DNA of 64,000 nucleotides from Glycine soja. Its lineage: Eukaryota > Streptophyta > Magnoliopsida > Fabales > Fabaceae. The stretch is taken from positions 41,746,022-41,810,021 of the forward strand of contig NC_041016.1 in the NCBI RefSeq assembly GCF_004193775.1. Reading direction: 5' to 3'. Below, piece by piece: positions 1 through 10,797 of the stretch (the stretch's first letter is position 1; each line of letters begins with the position of its first letter). The notes beneath the pieces are model-generated. The model was not told the DNA's origin, ran no database searches, and saw nothing but the letters and a program-made list of their open reading frames with translations. The translations under genes were made by a program, and so were the position numbers.

Positions 1-1235
1 AAATGTCGAGCTGTGCCCACTCCCGGTGAGGAATCCACCTGGGATTCGTCTCGCTTCACATCAGAGATTGCATGGCATCGGTATTAGGATAACATTCAAC
101 TCTGGAACATTCTTCTGGAGAGGAATGTAGAGCTCGCACCTGGGATGTTTGGTGAGTTCCTTCAGGAGCTCCAGAGGCACCGATGAGACCAGGTGCTGAC
201 CCGACTACCAGAGAAGAGGATTGATGTCGCTCTGGTGAAGGAGTTTCACTCCAACTTATATGATCCAGAAGATCGTAGTCCGAAGTTTTGCAGGGTTCAA
301 GGACAGGTGGTCAGATTTGATGCTAAGACTATTAATGACTTCCTTGACACCCCGATCATCCTGGCAGATGGGGAGGAGTACCCAGCTTACTCCCAGTACC
401 TCCACACTCCTCCAGATCATGAAGCCATGCTTGCCAGCTTGTGTACACTAGGGGGCGTTTTATTCTGAATGTTGATGGTGCCCCCTGGAAGTTGCTGCCG
501 AAGGACCTGACGACACTCGCTCAGACATGGAGTGTCCTTTCGTATTTTTATCTTGCTCCTACTTCTCACACTTCTGATATTAATGTTGACAGGGCCCGGC
601 TCATATATGGCTTGGTAATGAAGATGGAGCTAGACCTGGGCAGCCTCATTTCTCTACAAATCAGCTAGATCGCCCAGTCTAGTACTTCCAGGCTTGGGTT
701 TCCAGCGTTGATCACATCATTGTGTGACATTCAGGGGGTTGTCTCTGATACCCTGATTTTTGAGTCACTCAGTCTTGTGATCAACCTTGCTTATATTCGG
801 AAGAACTGATGGAACCCCACATACCCCTCTATCACATTTCCAGGGGTCCGCCGTGCACGCACCAGAGCCCCAACATCAGCATCAGAGGCTCCTCTTCCTC
901 CTCAGCCTTCCTCTCAGGGCCCAATCCCTCCACTTGCATCCACTTCAGCACCCCTAGACATGCATGGACAGATGCTCAGGTCCCTGTACCAGGGCCATCA
1001 GATTATTATTTAGGACCTGCATCGATTGTCCCTACATCTGAAGATGGATCCGCCCTTCACGACTCCAGAGGCCTATATTCAGCAGGTCGCATGGCCAGGA
1101 GTCCATCCCTCTACTGATAGGGGGGAGAGCCATCTGGAGCCGGTTCGGGAGATGCTACAGTTGATGACGACATTATTGCTAACTTGGCAACAGCAGATTG
1201 GGGCCCATGGGTAGATTTGAGCGAAGGAAGCACAG
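1..1235 (+). pseudogene. Broken 'putative plant transposon protein' coding region of an Athila/Tat-like element
   Basis: This looks like the PF20167-type 'putative plant transposon protein' seen in many legume retroelement internal regions; its biochemical role is unknown. Family-like text starts near base 70. The block around 193-450 contains VALVKEF and NLYDPEDRSPKF. After a frameshift near 450 it continues with LNVDGAPWKLL and TLAQTWSVLSY, and after more stops and shifts near 668 and 805 it ends with MTTLLLTWQQQIGAHG at 1165-1212. An in-frame TGA at 184 stands where I expect a Trp codon. No open frame covers the domain, so no protein is made. The host element continues at 2905 beyond an inserted solo LTR. 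Recognition is from memory of the family; the frameshifts are read directly. Confidence 0.7.
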
Positions 1236-1610
1236 TGTAGAAGCAAAGCTTAATGGTGAATCAAAGGTGATTCAAAGGTGTTTTGATGATAACAATGATG
1301 ATAACAAAAGATGATGACAAAGGAGAAGACAAAAAGTTCAAAGATTAATCAAAGAACAACTCAAGTGAATCAAGAACAGTTCAAGAGTTCAACATAAGAA
1401 TCAAGAAGAATTCAAGACTCAAGAAGAAAGTTTAGAGTCAAGAATCAAGATTCAAGATTCAAGATCTCAAGAATCAAGATCAAGATTCAAGACTCAAAAT
1501 TCAAGAATCAAGAGAAGGCTTAATCAAGATAAGTATGAAAAGGTTTTCTCAAAAATTGAATAGTACATGGTTTTTCTCAAAACATGTTTACCAAAGAGTT
1601 TTTACTCTCT

Positions 1611-1848
1611 GGTAATCGATTACCATAATGTTGTAATCGATTACCAGTAGCAAAATGGATTTAAAAAAGTTTTCAAATTGAATTTACAACGTTCCAATTA
1701 TTTTCAAAAAGTTGTAATCGATTACAATGTTTTGGTAATCGATTACCAGTGCCTTTGAACGTTGAAAATCAAATTCAAATGTGAAGAGTCACATCTTTTC
1801 ATATAAAAGCTTTGTGTAATCGATTACACTGATTTGGTAATAGATTAC
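1611..1848. repeat. Cluster of six GTAATCGATTAC palindromes
   Basis: The 12-base palindrome GTAATCGATTAC occurs at 1612-1623 (inside the 14-base palindrome GGTAATCGATTACC), 1633-1644, 1714-1725, 1735-1746 and 1816-1827. A one-base variant, GTAATAGATTAC, lies at 1837-1848. Spacing is irregular (pairs about 21 bases apart, pairs separated by 80-100 bases). The copies lie upstream of the likely LTR transcription start. They could be protein-binding sites or just family sequence; the sequence alone cannot decide. Confidence 0.85.
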
Positions 1849-2164
1849 TAGTGATTGTTTCTGAATAAATCAAAAGATGTAACTCTTCAAAAGGTTTTTG
1901 ACTTTTTCAAATTGGTTTTAAGTTTTTTCTAAAAGTTATAACTCTTCTAAATGGTCCTCTTGGCCAGACATGAAGAATCTATAAAAGCAAGGCTTTGATT
2001 TGCTTTTCAATACACTTTTACACTTATTTCATACAATCCTTTACAAGCCTTGAATCTCTTTGCACTTCTTCTTCTTCTTTGTACCAAAAGCTTTCTGAAG
2101 TTTTCTGGTTTTCTAAACCTTGAAAACTTGTGCTATTCATCTTTTCATTCTCTTCTCCCTTTGC

Positions 2165-2585
2165 CAAAAAGAATTCGCCAAGGACTAACCGGCTGAATTC
2201 TTTTTGTGTCTCTCTTCTCCCTTTTCCAAAAGAACAAAGGACTAACCGCCTGAATTCTTTGGTGTCTCCCTTCTCCCTTGTCAAAGAATTCAAAATGACA
2301 CAGTCTGAGAATTCTTTTGATTCTTCCCTTTCCCTAATACAAAAGTGTTCAAAGGACTAACCACCTGAGAATTCTTTTGTATCCCCATTCACAAAGTATC
2401 AAAGGTTTAACCGCCTGAGATCTTTGTCTTAACACATTGGAGGGTACATCCTTTGTGGTACAAGAAGAGGGTACATATACTTGGGTTTGACTGAGAACAA
2501 GAGAGGGTACATCTCTTGTGGATTAGTTCTAGTGGAGGGTACATCCACTAGGTTCAAAGAGAACAAGGGAGGGTACATCCCTTGT
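2165..2585 (+). repeat. Imperfect short repeats inside the solo LTR
   Basis: Two repeat types alternate. The first is an AAGGACTAACCGCCTGA-like unit, seen near 2178, 2235, 2355 and 2403. The second is a GAGGGTACATCC unit, seen near 2440, 2466, 2503, 2535 and 2567. Each unit of the second type is preceded and followed by short matching words such as AAGAGAACAAG and CTTGTGG. The array is a normal variable part of this LTR family and codes for nothing. Confidence 0.7.
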
Positions 2586-2904
2586 GGATCTTTGCTTGTA
2601 AAAGGATTTTTACAAGGTTGAAAGAAATCTCAAGGACTGCAGGTCGCTTGGGGACTGGATGTAGGCACGGGTTGTTGCCGAACCAGTATAAAAACTCTTG
2701 TGTGTTTGTTTCCTTCTTCCCTACTCTTTTACTTTCCGCTGTGCATTTAATTTCCGCTTTTACTTTCTGTTAAGTTTCTCTTCTACTCCTCATTCTCTTA
2801 ACAATTTAGTAAAAGCCTTAGAAGAGTAATTTTTTAATTAGTAAAGGTTTAGGAATAATTAATTCAACCCCCCTTCTTAATTATTCTGAGGCCACTCGAT
2901 CCAA

Positions 2905-4125
2905 CACACAGGATCTTAGTTTTTATGTCTTTATGTTTTTTATGTTGTTATTTTTAATGTAGTCTGTTTGGAACAAAAAAAGTAGTAGCAATAATATTAG
3001 AATTCATTATGTGTTTCTGAATAATAGTTACGTGATAACTTGAGAGGTCATAATTCTTTAGCTTGTTCTGAAAGGTCCAACACTTGAGATGCTACTGATC
3101 ATTGGAGAAACACTGGTTCTGGAAGCAAAAGTCAGGTCAAGAAATGGAACATGAACCGCACAAAGTGGAAAAGGTTAGCTTGATGGAACGAGGTCATACC
3201 TGGTACGCCGAATACTTAGTCCCGGTGAGAGTGTGAACTTCATTGTGAGAGAAAACGCCTGTTCTTAAGCTCCTTGTTTTGCATCATTCTTAGACTGTTA
3301 GATTAGTTACTTAAGGTGGATATGATCAAGGCCATGTTTGTTTTGTTTAGCTACTTAGCCAAAAATCCAACCCAACATAATTCTACCCCTTGCACCCATG
3401 TTGAGATAATAGATTATTTTGAATTAACCCTTAAGCCAAAAAGTGATAGTCCTGACCTTTTTAGGATTTTAAGAGAGCAAAAGGGTTATAAAGGTCTTAA
3501 TTTGGGGGATTTGGGATAAAAGGATAAGTGGCCAAGATAATAGAATAGCGCACAACACCCTCTACAAATTGCAGGCCCAATTCCTTCCAAAAAATAAAAA
3601 TAAAAATTATTCTAAATAAAGGGCAGAGAAAAAGTGTTGTGGAGAAATAAAAGGGCTAAGTAAAAAGCCTAGGCAGAAATTGAAATTTTGCTCTCTTATA
3701 ATCCTAAGTTTGAATTTCCAAGAAAAACCATGATTTGTTTTTAATAGCCAAGCCCCAATACAAGCCAACAAAGTCCTTAGTGATCCACCAAAGGTAATTC
3801 AAAATAACCTTAACTGAGATGAAGTGCAAAACTCTAGAGTCTTACTTGCAGGTTGTTAGATTGTAAACACTGAACCAGACACTTATGAGCAGAGGGAAAC
3901 ACCAGCCTTGTGAGGAAAGTAAGGTAACCCAAACTTGATTGAATTCATGATAATTAGCTGATTTCAGCTCTTGTGTTTTTGTGCTTTCATTTTAAGATTA
4001 TGACAGATGCAGAAAGGACTAGTCAAGGAATTGAAGAACTGCAACCATTGACAGTGTTGGAACATTTAGAGCTTGCTTGTGAATTTATTTGCTTGGGGAC
4101 AAGCAAAGTTTAATTTGGGGGATTT
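2905..4125 (+). mobile_element. 3' internal region and polypurine tract of the Athila/Tat-like element
   Basis: This non-coding stretch continues the element broken at 1235. No convincing protein is seen; the 67-codon open frame at 3316-3519 has no features I recognise. Near the end the text GGGGACAAGCAAAGTTTAA followed by TTTGGGGGATTT (about 4095-4125) matches the polypurine tract usual for Athila-type elements. It lies directly upstream of the TGATAACTAC start of the 3' LTR. A similar TTTGGGGGATTTGGG occurs at 3500-3514. Confidence 0.6.
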
Positions 4126-4334
4126 TGATAACTACTAAATAATTGTGAATTAATTATAGAAAATCAGGCAAATTTAGGCTTAAAATTAATTATTTAGTAG
4201 TTATTTGTAATTAAAAGTTAAAGAATTGATAAAGTTTAGATTTTGGATGCAGAATAAAAGGTTGAAGGTGTAACAAGCTAAAAGCAAGAGAAGAACTGAA
4301 GAAAAGAAGAAAATTGGAAGCAGGCCCAATCCAA

Positions 4335-4545
4335 TACGCGCACTTAGCGCACGTCACACGCTAAGTGGGCAAGGCAGCACAGGCATTAAGCGAGGCGTTA
4401 AGCATGAAGACCCAGGATCCGTTACCCGCGCTAAGCGCGGAGCACATGCCAAGCGCGCGATCCAACAGAAGCATACGATAAGCCTGCAAGGCGCGCTAAG
4501 CGCATGATTTGAATGCGCTAAGCGCGGGGTGTCGCACTAAGCGCG
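4335..4545. repeat. Cluster of GCGCTAAGCGC-like motifs in the LTR
   Basis: At least eight variants of CGCTAAGCGC or its near reverse complement (CGCACTTAGCGCA, CACGCTAAGTG, CGCGCTAAGCGCG, GCACTAAGCGCGC and others) lie within 210 bases of otherwise AT-rich DNA. They sit 30-240 bases upstream of the TATA box. The GC content of this patch is far above its surroundings. Confidence 0.8.
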
Positions 4546-4576
4546 CCTACGAAAGCCTGAAACCCATTTCAGCAGC

Positions 4577-4584
4577 TATAAATA
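4577..4584 (+). promoter_or_regulatory. TATA box of the LTR promoter
   Basis: TATAAATA followed by GAGAG lies in the middle of the LTR, as expected for the start of retroelement transcription. Transcription would begin roughly 30 bases downstream. No experimental support is available here. Confidence 0.5.
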
Positions 4585-5482
4585 GAGAGCCAGTCCAGGG
4601 GGAATCACACACCTCGCCTTAGAGCACTTCTCTCAGCATTCTAAGCCTGAGCTCTCCCTTCCTCTCTATATTCTTTATTTTCCTATCCATGCTTTCTTTC
4701 ACCCCTCAGTTGTAAAGCCCCTCAATGGCCATGTGTGGCTAATCCCCTAGTTAGGGTCTGGCAGGCCTAAAAAGTTAACGATGTATGGTGTACTTCAAGA
4801 GTTATCAATGCAAAGAAAATTCCTTCCAGGTTTTATGTTCTAATTCTTTTCTTTTTATCTTGCATTTACGTCTTAAATTTCTTTTGGGGTTTATTCGCTC
4901 GAGAGAGGGTATTTCCTAATAAGGGTTTAAGAGGCAATGCATGCATCAGTTTTTAGTGGTTATACGCTTGAGAAAGGGTAACACCTAATAGAACAAATAA
5001 AGAAAAGAATCATTGGGTTAGCATTGCTAGGCATAGAATGATGGCCCAATGCCCATGCATTTAGCAACATCTAGAATTCAATCTTAATGCATTTTAATTA
5101 TTGAGTCTTCACAAAGGCATTTGGGAGATAGGTAGTTAAAATAGGCTTGTCATCGTGAGGCATCAGGGGCAAGTAAAATTGACAGATGTGGATAGAACTA
5201 GTTCAATTGCATTGGTAATGAACATCATAATTTCATGTATCGTAGCCCAATTAGGTTTGTTCGGTCTTAGCATCTTCATCTTAATTAATTATCTTTTTAA
5301 ATTGTTTGATCTAGTAGTAGCAACTTACTCTTCCATTTATTCCTATTTTTTACTATTTATTTCTCACTTACAAATTGAAGAGTATTCAATAAAGTGCAAT
5401 AAAATCCTTGTGGAAATGATACTCGGACTTTCGAGAATTACTTCTTAGAGCGATTTGGTACACTTGCCAAATAGCCTCAACA

Positions 5483-5736
5483 GCCATCAGTGTCGCCACC
5501 GTCCCTGTGGCGGCCTCGCATAGTGATGCCATGCACCAGTGGTGTCGGGGAGGCGCACCACCCTCCGTGGTGGCTTCTCCTATTGCGGTGCCGTTTTGGG
5601 GCTAGGTCATCTAGGATTGTTTCAACCTTGATTCCTAAATGCGGGTTGGGCTGGGTCTCCTTGACCCGTTTCCAACCCAACCCTAAAAACGTACAAAAAA
5701 AACAATAACAACAACAATTGTTGTTTACACCATGTT
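5483..5736. other. GC-rich flank passing into the start of a tandem array
   Basis: Bases 5483-5650 are unusually GC-rich (CGGTGGCGACACTGATGG on the minus strand). They are open on both strands (72 codons plus, 67 codons minus), but neither reading shows a known domain. From about 5675 the text CCAACCCTAAAAACG...TTTACACCATG resembles the roughly 90-base units found after 8623. The inserted LTR at 5737 therefore split that array. Confidence 0.4.
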
Positions 5737-8622
5737 TGTGACACCCTCTACCTCACACATATATCTAGTAATAATAAAAGAAATAATTAAAAAAATTAAA
5801 CTTAATTCAAGTTTTTAAAACATTTAAATACAAGCCTTTCAAGAGGGTAGCAGACTCACATTCACCTTTCAAACATCATCATAAAACTTTTGTAAATAAA
5901 TAATAAATTCACTTCGGCTTAAACAAGGCCATCTATAAAACCCTATACCCCAATGTCACATCCTATCAGAGCGTTGCGTCCCGACATCCTTCAGCACATG
6001 GTTCCTTAAAGCAATTCACCTAGTCATCTACTCCCCCGAACACAAAGTTCAAGATCATCACAGGATCCAAATACAAACAACACACGGGGAGTAAGTTATC
6101 ACATTCCTAACTAATAGAGAAACCAGACAACTAGATATACATATCATATAAACCAAATAAAACTTAGATACATGTAATTCATGTAATTCCACCACTTTGT
6201 CATTCAAAGTTCACTTTTCAATCATCAATCACATTACACAAGAATCACACGCTTTGATCAAGACATAATAACACATCAATTTCATAATAAACAATTAGCA
6301 AGCGCATGAGACAGTTATGTTAAGACTCAAGCCTATATGTAATGTGGTACCATGTCAGTGAAAAACCATCCTGGGGCGCTTAGGAGTACATAACAAGACA
6401 CACCACACAATGGGTTTGTCAGGTCACTCTCACTAAGTAAGATCATAGGGAGACCAGTCAGGGTCACGATGTTTTGCAAGAATGCTCCAACCATATAGGA
6501 TCAGCATAGGCTTAAAAGAGCACTCAAACCCGGTGACCCCCAAGACCCCCAAGGCCTACACTCCGAAGAGCCCGTCAGGGCCTCTCCCTCCTGATTCAGG
6601 TTCAACCCCTAAAATCATTTTAGCACACAGACATTGCTCGTGAATTATACAATACCCATGACCTCACACTCGTGTGTTAAACACGTACAACATATTGCGC
6701 TAAAATTTAACACTGGTTCCTAAATAGGAACCTACACTTTCTCTTTAACACTGGTTCCTAAATAGGAAACCTACACTTTCTCTTTAACACTGCGCATTTA
6801 CACTTTTCTCAAGATAACACTGGTCGGGTTATTGTATAATTCACAGCTTACAACACAAATAATGTCACATCAAGAGTTAATCACACACTTATTTACAACC
6901 AAAACTCATTCACAATTTCACATCTCATAATGTCACAATCCACCATCACATGTTTTCACGTATCTCACAATTCAACACATGTTCTACTTTACACTTTTAC
7001 TCAATCTCAATAGCAATATTATAATCTCAAGGCAATATATTATTCCATAATTCATCACATATTTCATTTATAAACATTGCTCATGAATTATACAATATCA
7101 CGACCTCACACTCATGTTTCAAACATGTTTAACACAATTGCGCTACAATTTAACACTGGTTCCTAACTAGGAACCTACACTTTCTCTTTAACACTGCGCA
7201 TAAACACAGGTCGGGTTATTGTATAATTCATAGCTCACGATATAATTAATGTAACATCAAGTGTTAAACACATCCACTTATTCTCAATCGAATATCATGT
7301 CCACACTTTAACATCTCATAACATCACATCAAGCATCTCATAACATTCCAAATGATATTCATAAGGTACAATATACACATGTTCATGAAATTTAACCATA
7401 ATATTCTCAAACTCCAACACTTAATAATTTTTGGAATCATACTATAACACTCTACAATATTATTTACATAAATTATTAATATAAATAACTACCTCTATAT
7501 ATATAAACTAACATACATCATATTAAATCACAAATTTCAAAGTAAGCTTTCAATGCACAAATTCTAAATAATTATATGAACACTTTGGTCAGTTTCAATT
7601 ATGATATTAATTTTTTAAATTATATATAAAAACCTAAACAGCAAGAAAAAGAGAAAATACAAAATCAATATCTCTCTCTAAATTTCTCCTTACTTTATTT
7701 CATCAATTCATATTAATTAAAAAAAGTACTCAATTTATAGGGTTCACGCTCAACACAATAGCATATCAATTTCACAACAATTGGTCTGTCAAACATATAT
7801 AATTCACTGTAATAATTATAAGGATAAAATGAAATTGCAAAAACACCCCAAAACTCATTCCAATTAATATCTCTAAGGATCCCTACACATGTTCTCACTA
7901 ATCCCCAATTGTGAATAACTGATCCCTTACCTCTGAGCGGACTCACGTGTCTTCAGCCAGCGATAGGAGCATCTCTAACGGTTCCTTGAGATTGCTTCAG
8001 TTATTCCTCCGACTGCTCCGATAGAATTCACAAACGTCAGACAGACGGATAAGAGATTGAAACCTCCACTTATATTGTCTTCATGCGATTCCTTTTTCTC
8101 CCTCCACAAATATTATCTCCCAAATCCCAACGGTGGAAGTGTGCGCAATTAAATTTCGAACAACGTATCCAAGTTTAATGAAAATCCAACGGTTAACGAA
8201 ACCGAGATCATAGTTTTACCGAGACAGTTTTGGGTTTCTGCGGGAAATTAAAAGGCTACAATGCGAAGGGTTTTACTAAAGCTCAGACATTATTTTAAAA
8301 TTCCCAACGGTGAGAATTCTCGGAATTAGGTTGTGAACCTCCTGTTTAAATTTAACGACAATCCAACGGTGAATGAGTCCAAGATCATCGTTTTTCTGAG
8401 ACAGGTTTAGTGAGCTACGAGAAAAAGAAAGGGTTTTGAGAGGAGAAGGGGAAAAACGAAAATGAAAGGCAAAGGAGGCTGATGAGTCAGTCTGAAAAAC
8501 CTAGCATGTTACTATTTATAGCTATGGACATTTACGACCTATTATTTACTCTATTTATTTATTTTTATTATTTTTACTAAAAAACTTTTTAAATTTATTT
8601 ATGAAAAAAATGGGATGTTACA
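5737..8622 (-). mobile_element. Solo LTR, 2.9 kb, family starting TGTAACATCCC on the minus strand
   Basis: The block begins TGTGACACCCTCTACC and ends GGGATGTTACA. On the minus strand this is TGTAACATCCC to GGGTGTCACA, a typical gypsy LTR. It is flanked by ATGTT (5732-5736) and ACGTT (8623-8627), a five-base duplication with one change. It carries no open frame of note but has an internal duplicated segment: CACTGGTTCCTAA blocks near 6711 and 6749, and a related block near 7154. Three further copies of the family lie at 16956-22270. The open frame at 7713-7946 (minus) shows nothing recognisable. Confidence 0.7.
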
Positions 8623-8885
8623 ACGTTTTTATACATGCACTTTTTTATTCGTTTTGGGCCTAACCCATTTTGCAAAGTTTGTAATAAGAAGAAAACACTA
8701 TTTACACCATATTTTTTCATACATGCACTTTTTTCTTTTCGGGCCTAACCCATTTATGCAAAGTCTGAAACAAAATGAACAATTGCTATTTATACCCATT
8801 TTGTTGACGCAATCACCTTTTTCATTTTGGGCTCAACCCATTTTTTTGTGAAGTCCGAAACAAAATAAAACTAATGGTTACACCT
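8623..8885. repeat. Tandem array of about 90-base units
   Basis: Three units share ATACATGCACTTTTTT, GGGCCTAACCCATTT, a short AAAGT-rich piece and CTATTTACACCAT or a variant. They lie roughly at 8624-8712, 8713-8803 and 8804-8880. The unit that should precede the first is found to the left of the solo LTR, ending at 5736. The 78-codon open frame across it is a by-product of the repeat. Confidence 0.75.
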
Positions 8886-9335
8886 CCTTCTTTATATGTG
8901 CACCCTGCCACTTAGGATGGTGACTAGGTCTGTTATGTCAGCACTCCGTTAGTGTTGATTAAGTCCAAGTTAACCCTTTGACTTTGAAAAAAAAACAAAA
9001 AAAACAAAAAAGAAAAAAAATGATTACACATATTAGTAAATAGCTATTTATTTTATTGTATTTCTTTATGATCTCTATCGTTTATTTTATTCTTCAATCT
9101 ATTTTTTTAATCATTTTCTAGCTAGTTAGTTTAATTAATAATGCATTGTAGATATCTTATTATTCATTTTATTTTCCCCCATGTTTTAATCCCGCATCCT
9201 TAATCACTAAATGCACTCCTCACTTCTACACTATCCCCTTTTTATTCTCATTCTATTATCTGATATCGTAGCATTATGTCAATTATTTATTTTTGCAAAT
9301 CCGCATTAGCATCCTTTAGTACACGCTTACACTAT
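8886..9335. other. Non-coding, low-complexity AT-rich DNA
   Basis: There is an A-rich run at 8985-9020 and no open frame above noise. I see no recognisable element in this stretch. Confidence 0.5.
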
Positions 9336-9680
9336 GTGCACTCCATGTTGGTTCTTCGACTTGCTTGGTGGTGTTTCAATAAAGTGTGAGTAAATTTTGT
9401 GAATGACATACTGAGTCTCCGACTTACTTGAGCTCACAAAGTTTATTACAAAACTAAAGTCTTTTACAAAAAGATAACATTCTCAAATAAATAATCACTC
9501 AATTCTCTTTTTTCCGTGCACTTCATGCTGGGTCTTCAACTTGTTTGGCAGTATTTCAATAAAGTGAGTAAATTTTGTGAATGTCATGTTGGGTCTCCGA
9601 CTTGCTTAACTTAACAAGACTTAACAAAGTTTACCACAAAACCAAAACCTTTCAAAATAAAATAAAATCAACTCAACACG
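9336..9680. repeat. Direct tandem duplication, period about 180 bases
   Basis: GTGCACTCCATGTTGG... at 9336 and GTGCACTTCATGCTGG... at 9516 start two copies. Each then carries a CTTGCTTGG-like word, TTTCAATAAAGTG, AGTAAATTTTGTGAATG and GTCTCCGACTT, in the same order. The copies differ by scattered substitutions and small gaps. Confidence 0.75.
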
Positions 9681-9929
9681 CAACCTCTTTTTCTACAAAG
9701 AACTACGTAAGTCTGATTTTCTCATTGCACTTGGGGATACGTCGGAGCGAGGGAAAATCCCTTGTTGACAAAAAAAACTAAAAAAATAAAATCGCTTTTT
9801 AAAAAAAATAAAAATAAAAATTTGATTTCCTTTTCTAATTAAAAAAATAATATAACAAAATATAATTCATGTTTTCAAGGGAAGATAAATAATTAAAAAT
9901 CACTTTATTTTTAGTATACTTACTTAAAG

Positions 9930-10164
9930 GTTGTCGTCTTCATGACGGACACGTGGAGTGCTAACATTTTTCTCGTGCATAAACGACTCCCGGATCATTT
10001 TTCTCAAACTATAGACCATTCCTTATCCTTTTTTTATTTTCCCTACATTTTCCTTAAATAAACGTTGGGGGCGACTCCCCAAGTTTTCCATTTTTTTAAA
10101 AACAATTTTTTTTATTTATTTGAATATTTTATTTCACCGTCCCGTTGTGGCCTACGTTGCGACA
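9930..10164 (+). mobile_element. End of an LTR (family with terminal TTGCGACA)
   Basis: The text GGTTGTCGTCTTCATGACGG, then AACGTTGGGGGCGACTCCCC and CCGTCCCGTTGTGGCC, ends with ACGTTGCGACA at 10164. This is the 3' end typical of a legume gypsy LTR whose 5' end reads TGTCATACCCTAATTTCG. Related LTR pieces lie at 19688-20885 (reverse) and 52038-52460 (forward). No primer-binding site follows it, so it is a remnant. Confidence 0.55.
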
Positions 10165-10701
10165 ATCACAATAGAAATCTAATTTCTAGATTAACTTGCA
10201 AGGTTATTTGTTCCCACACTCATATATATTGAAGAGCTGGACCATATTGCAATGCTTAGAAAAAGCATGTTCACAAAAACAATACAACATATGCTCAAAA
10301 TGATGATAGCATAAATGTAGATGAAACATCAGATGCAAGCAATTGTTTGATCAAGGAATGAAGAAAGGGAACTTCACTATTATTAAAAGCATCCTTTGAT
10401 AAGGATATTTAACACTTTTTAGTAGAATTGTATGGTGTATTTCACAACAAAAAGTATGTCTTTTGATGTCTTTTATGTGTTCTTAATCCTTGTTGAACAA
10501 TGAATAATCTTCCATTTGCAAAATACAACATTTATGATAAAACACAAACAATTGTATGCATAATTCATATAGAACAATGAAAGATTATAGGAAAGAATAA
10601 CATAAAATAGAAGATAGTGTAGAATTTATCAAAGCCTGACTATTTTTTACTTCCCAAAATAGGGTTGGAGATAATACGTAAGAAGAAATAGATTATGAAT
10701 G

Positions 10702-10797
<96 letters not shown>

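Larger units (their letters stand above)
1236..2904 (+). mobile_element. Solo LTR of a gypsy-type element, inserted with a CACAG target duplication
   Basis: A 1.67 kb non-coding block starts with TGTAGAAGC and ends near CGATCCAA. CACAG stands directly before it (1231-1235) and directly after it (2905-2909), so removing it and one CACAG joins the interrupted host element cleanly. It contains six GTAATCGATTAC-like palindromes, a TATA-like ATATAAAAG near 1801, internal imperfect repeats (2180-2585) and the end motif CAACCCCCCTTCTTAA at 2865-2880. The same terminal motifs recur in reverse orientation at 63492-64000. The ending is not a canonical CA if CACAG is the duplication, so the right border could be 2 bases off. 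Confidence 0.6.
4126..5482 (+). mobile_element. 3' LTR of the Athila/Tat-like element
   Basis: The LTR begins TGATAACTACTAAAT directly after a polypurine tract and ends GCCTCAACA at 5482, about 1.36 kb. It contains GCGCTAAGCGC-like motifs (4335-4545), a TATAAATA box at 4577-4584 and several GAGAGGGTA words near 4900-4980. The 97-codon open frame at 5155-5448 has no recognisable domain and is probably chance. Its 5' partner LTR lies outside the window. The flank after 5482 is unrelated GC-rich DNA. Confidence 0.7.

Noticed and set aside
5477..5708. Overlapping open frames on both strands in a GC-rich block
   Set aside because: High GC lowers stop frequency; neither product shows a domain, and no gene structure is visible.
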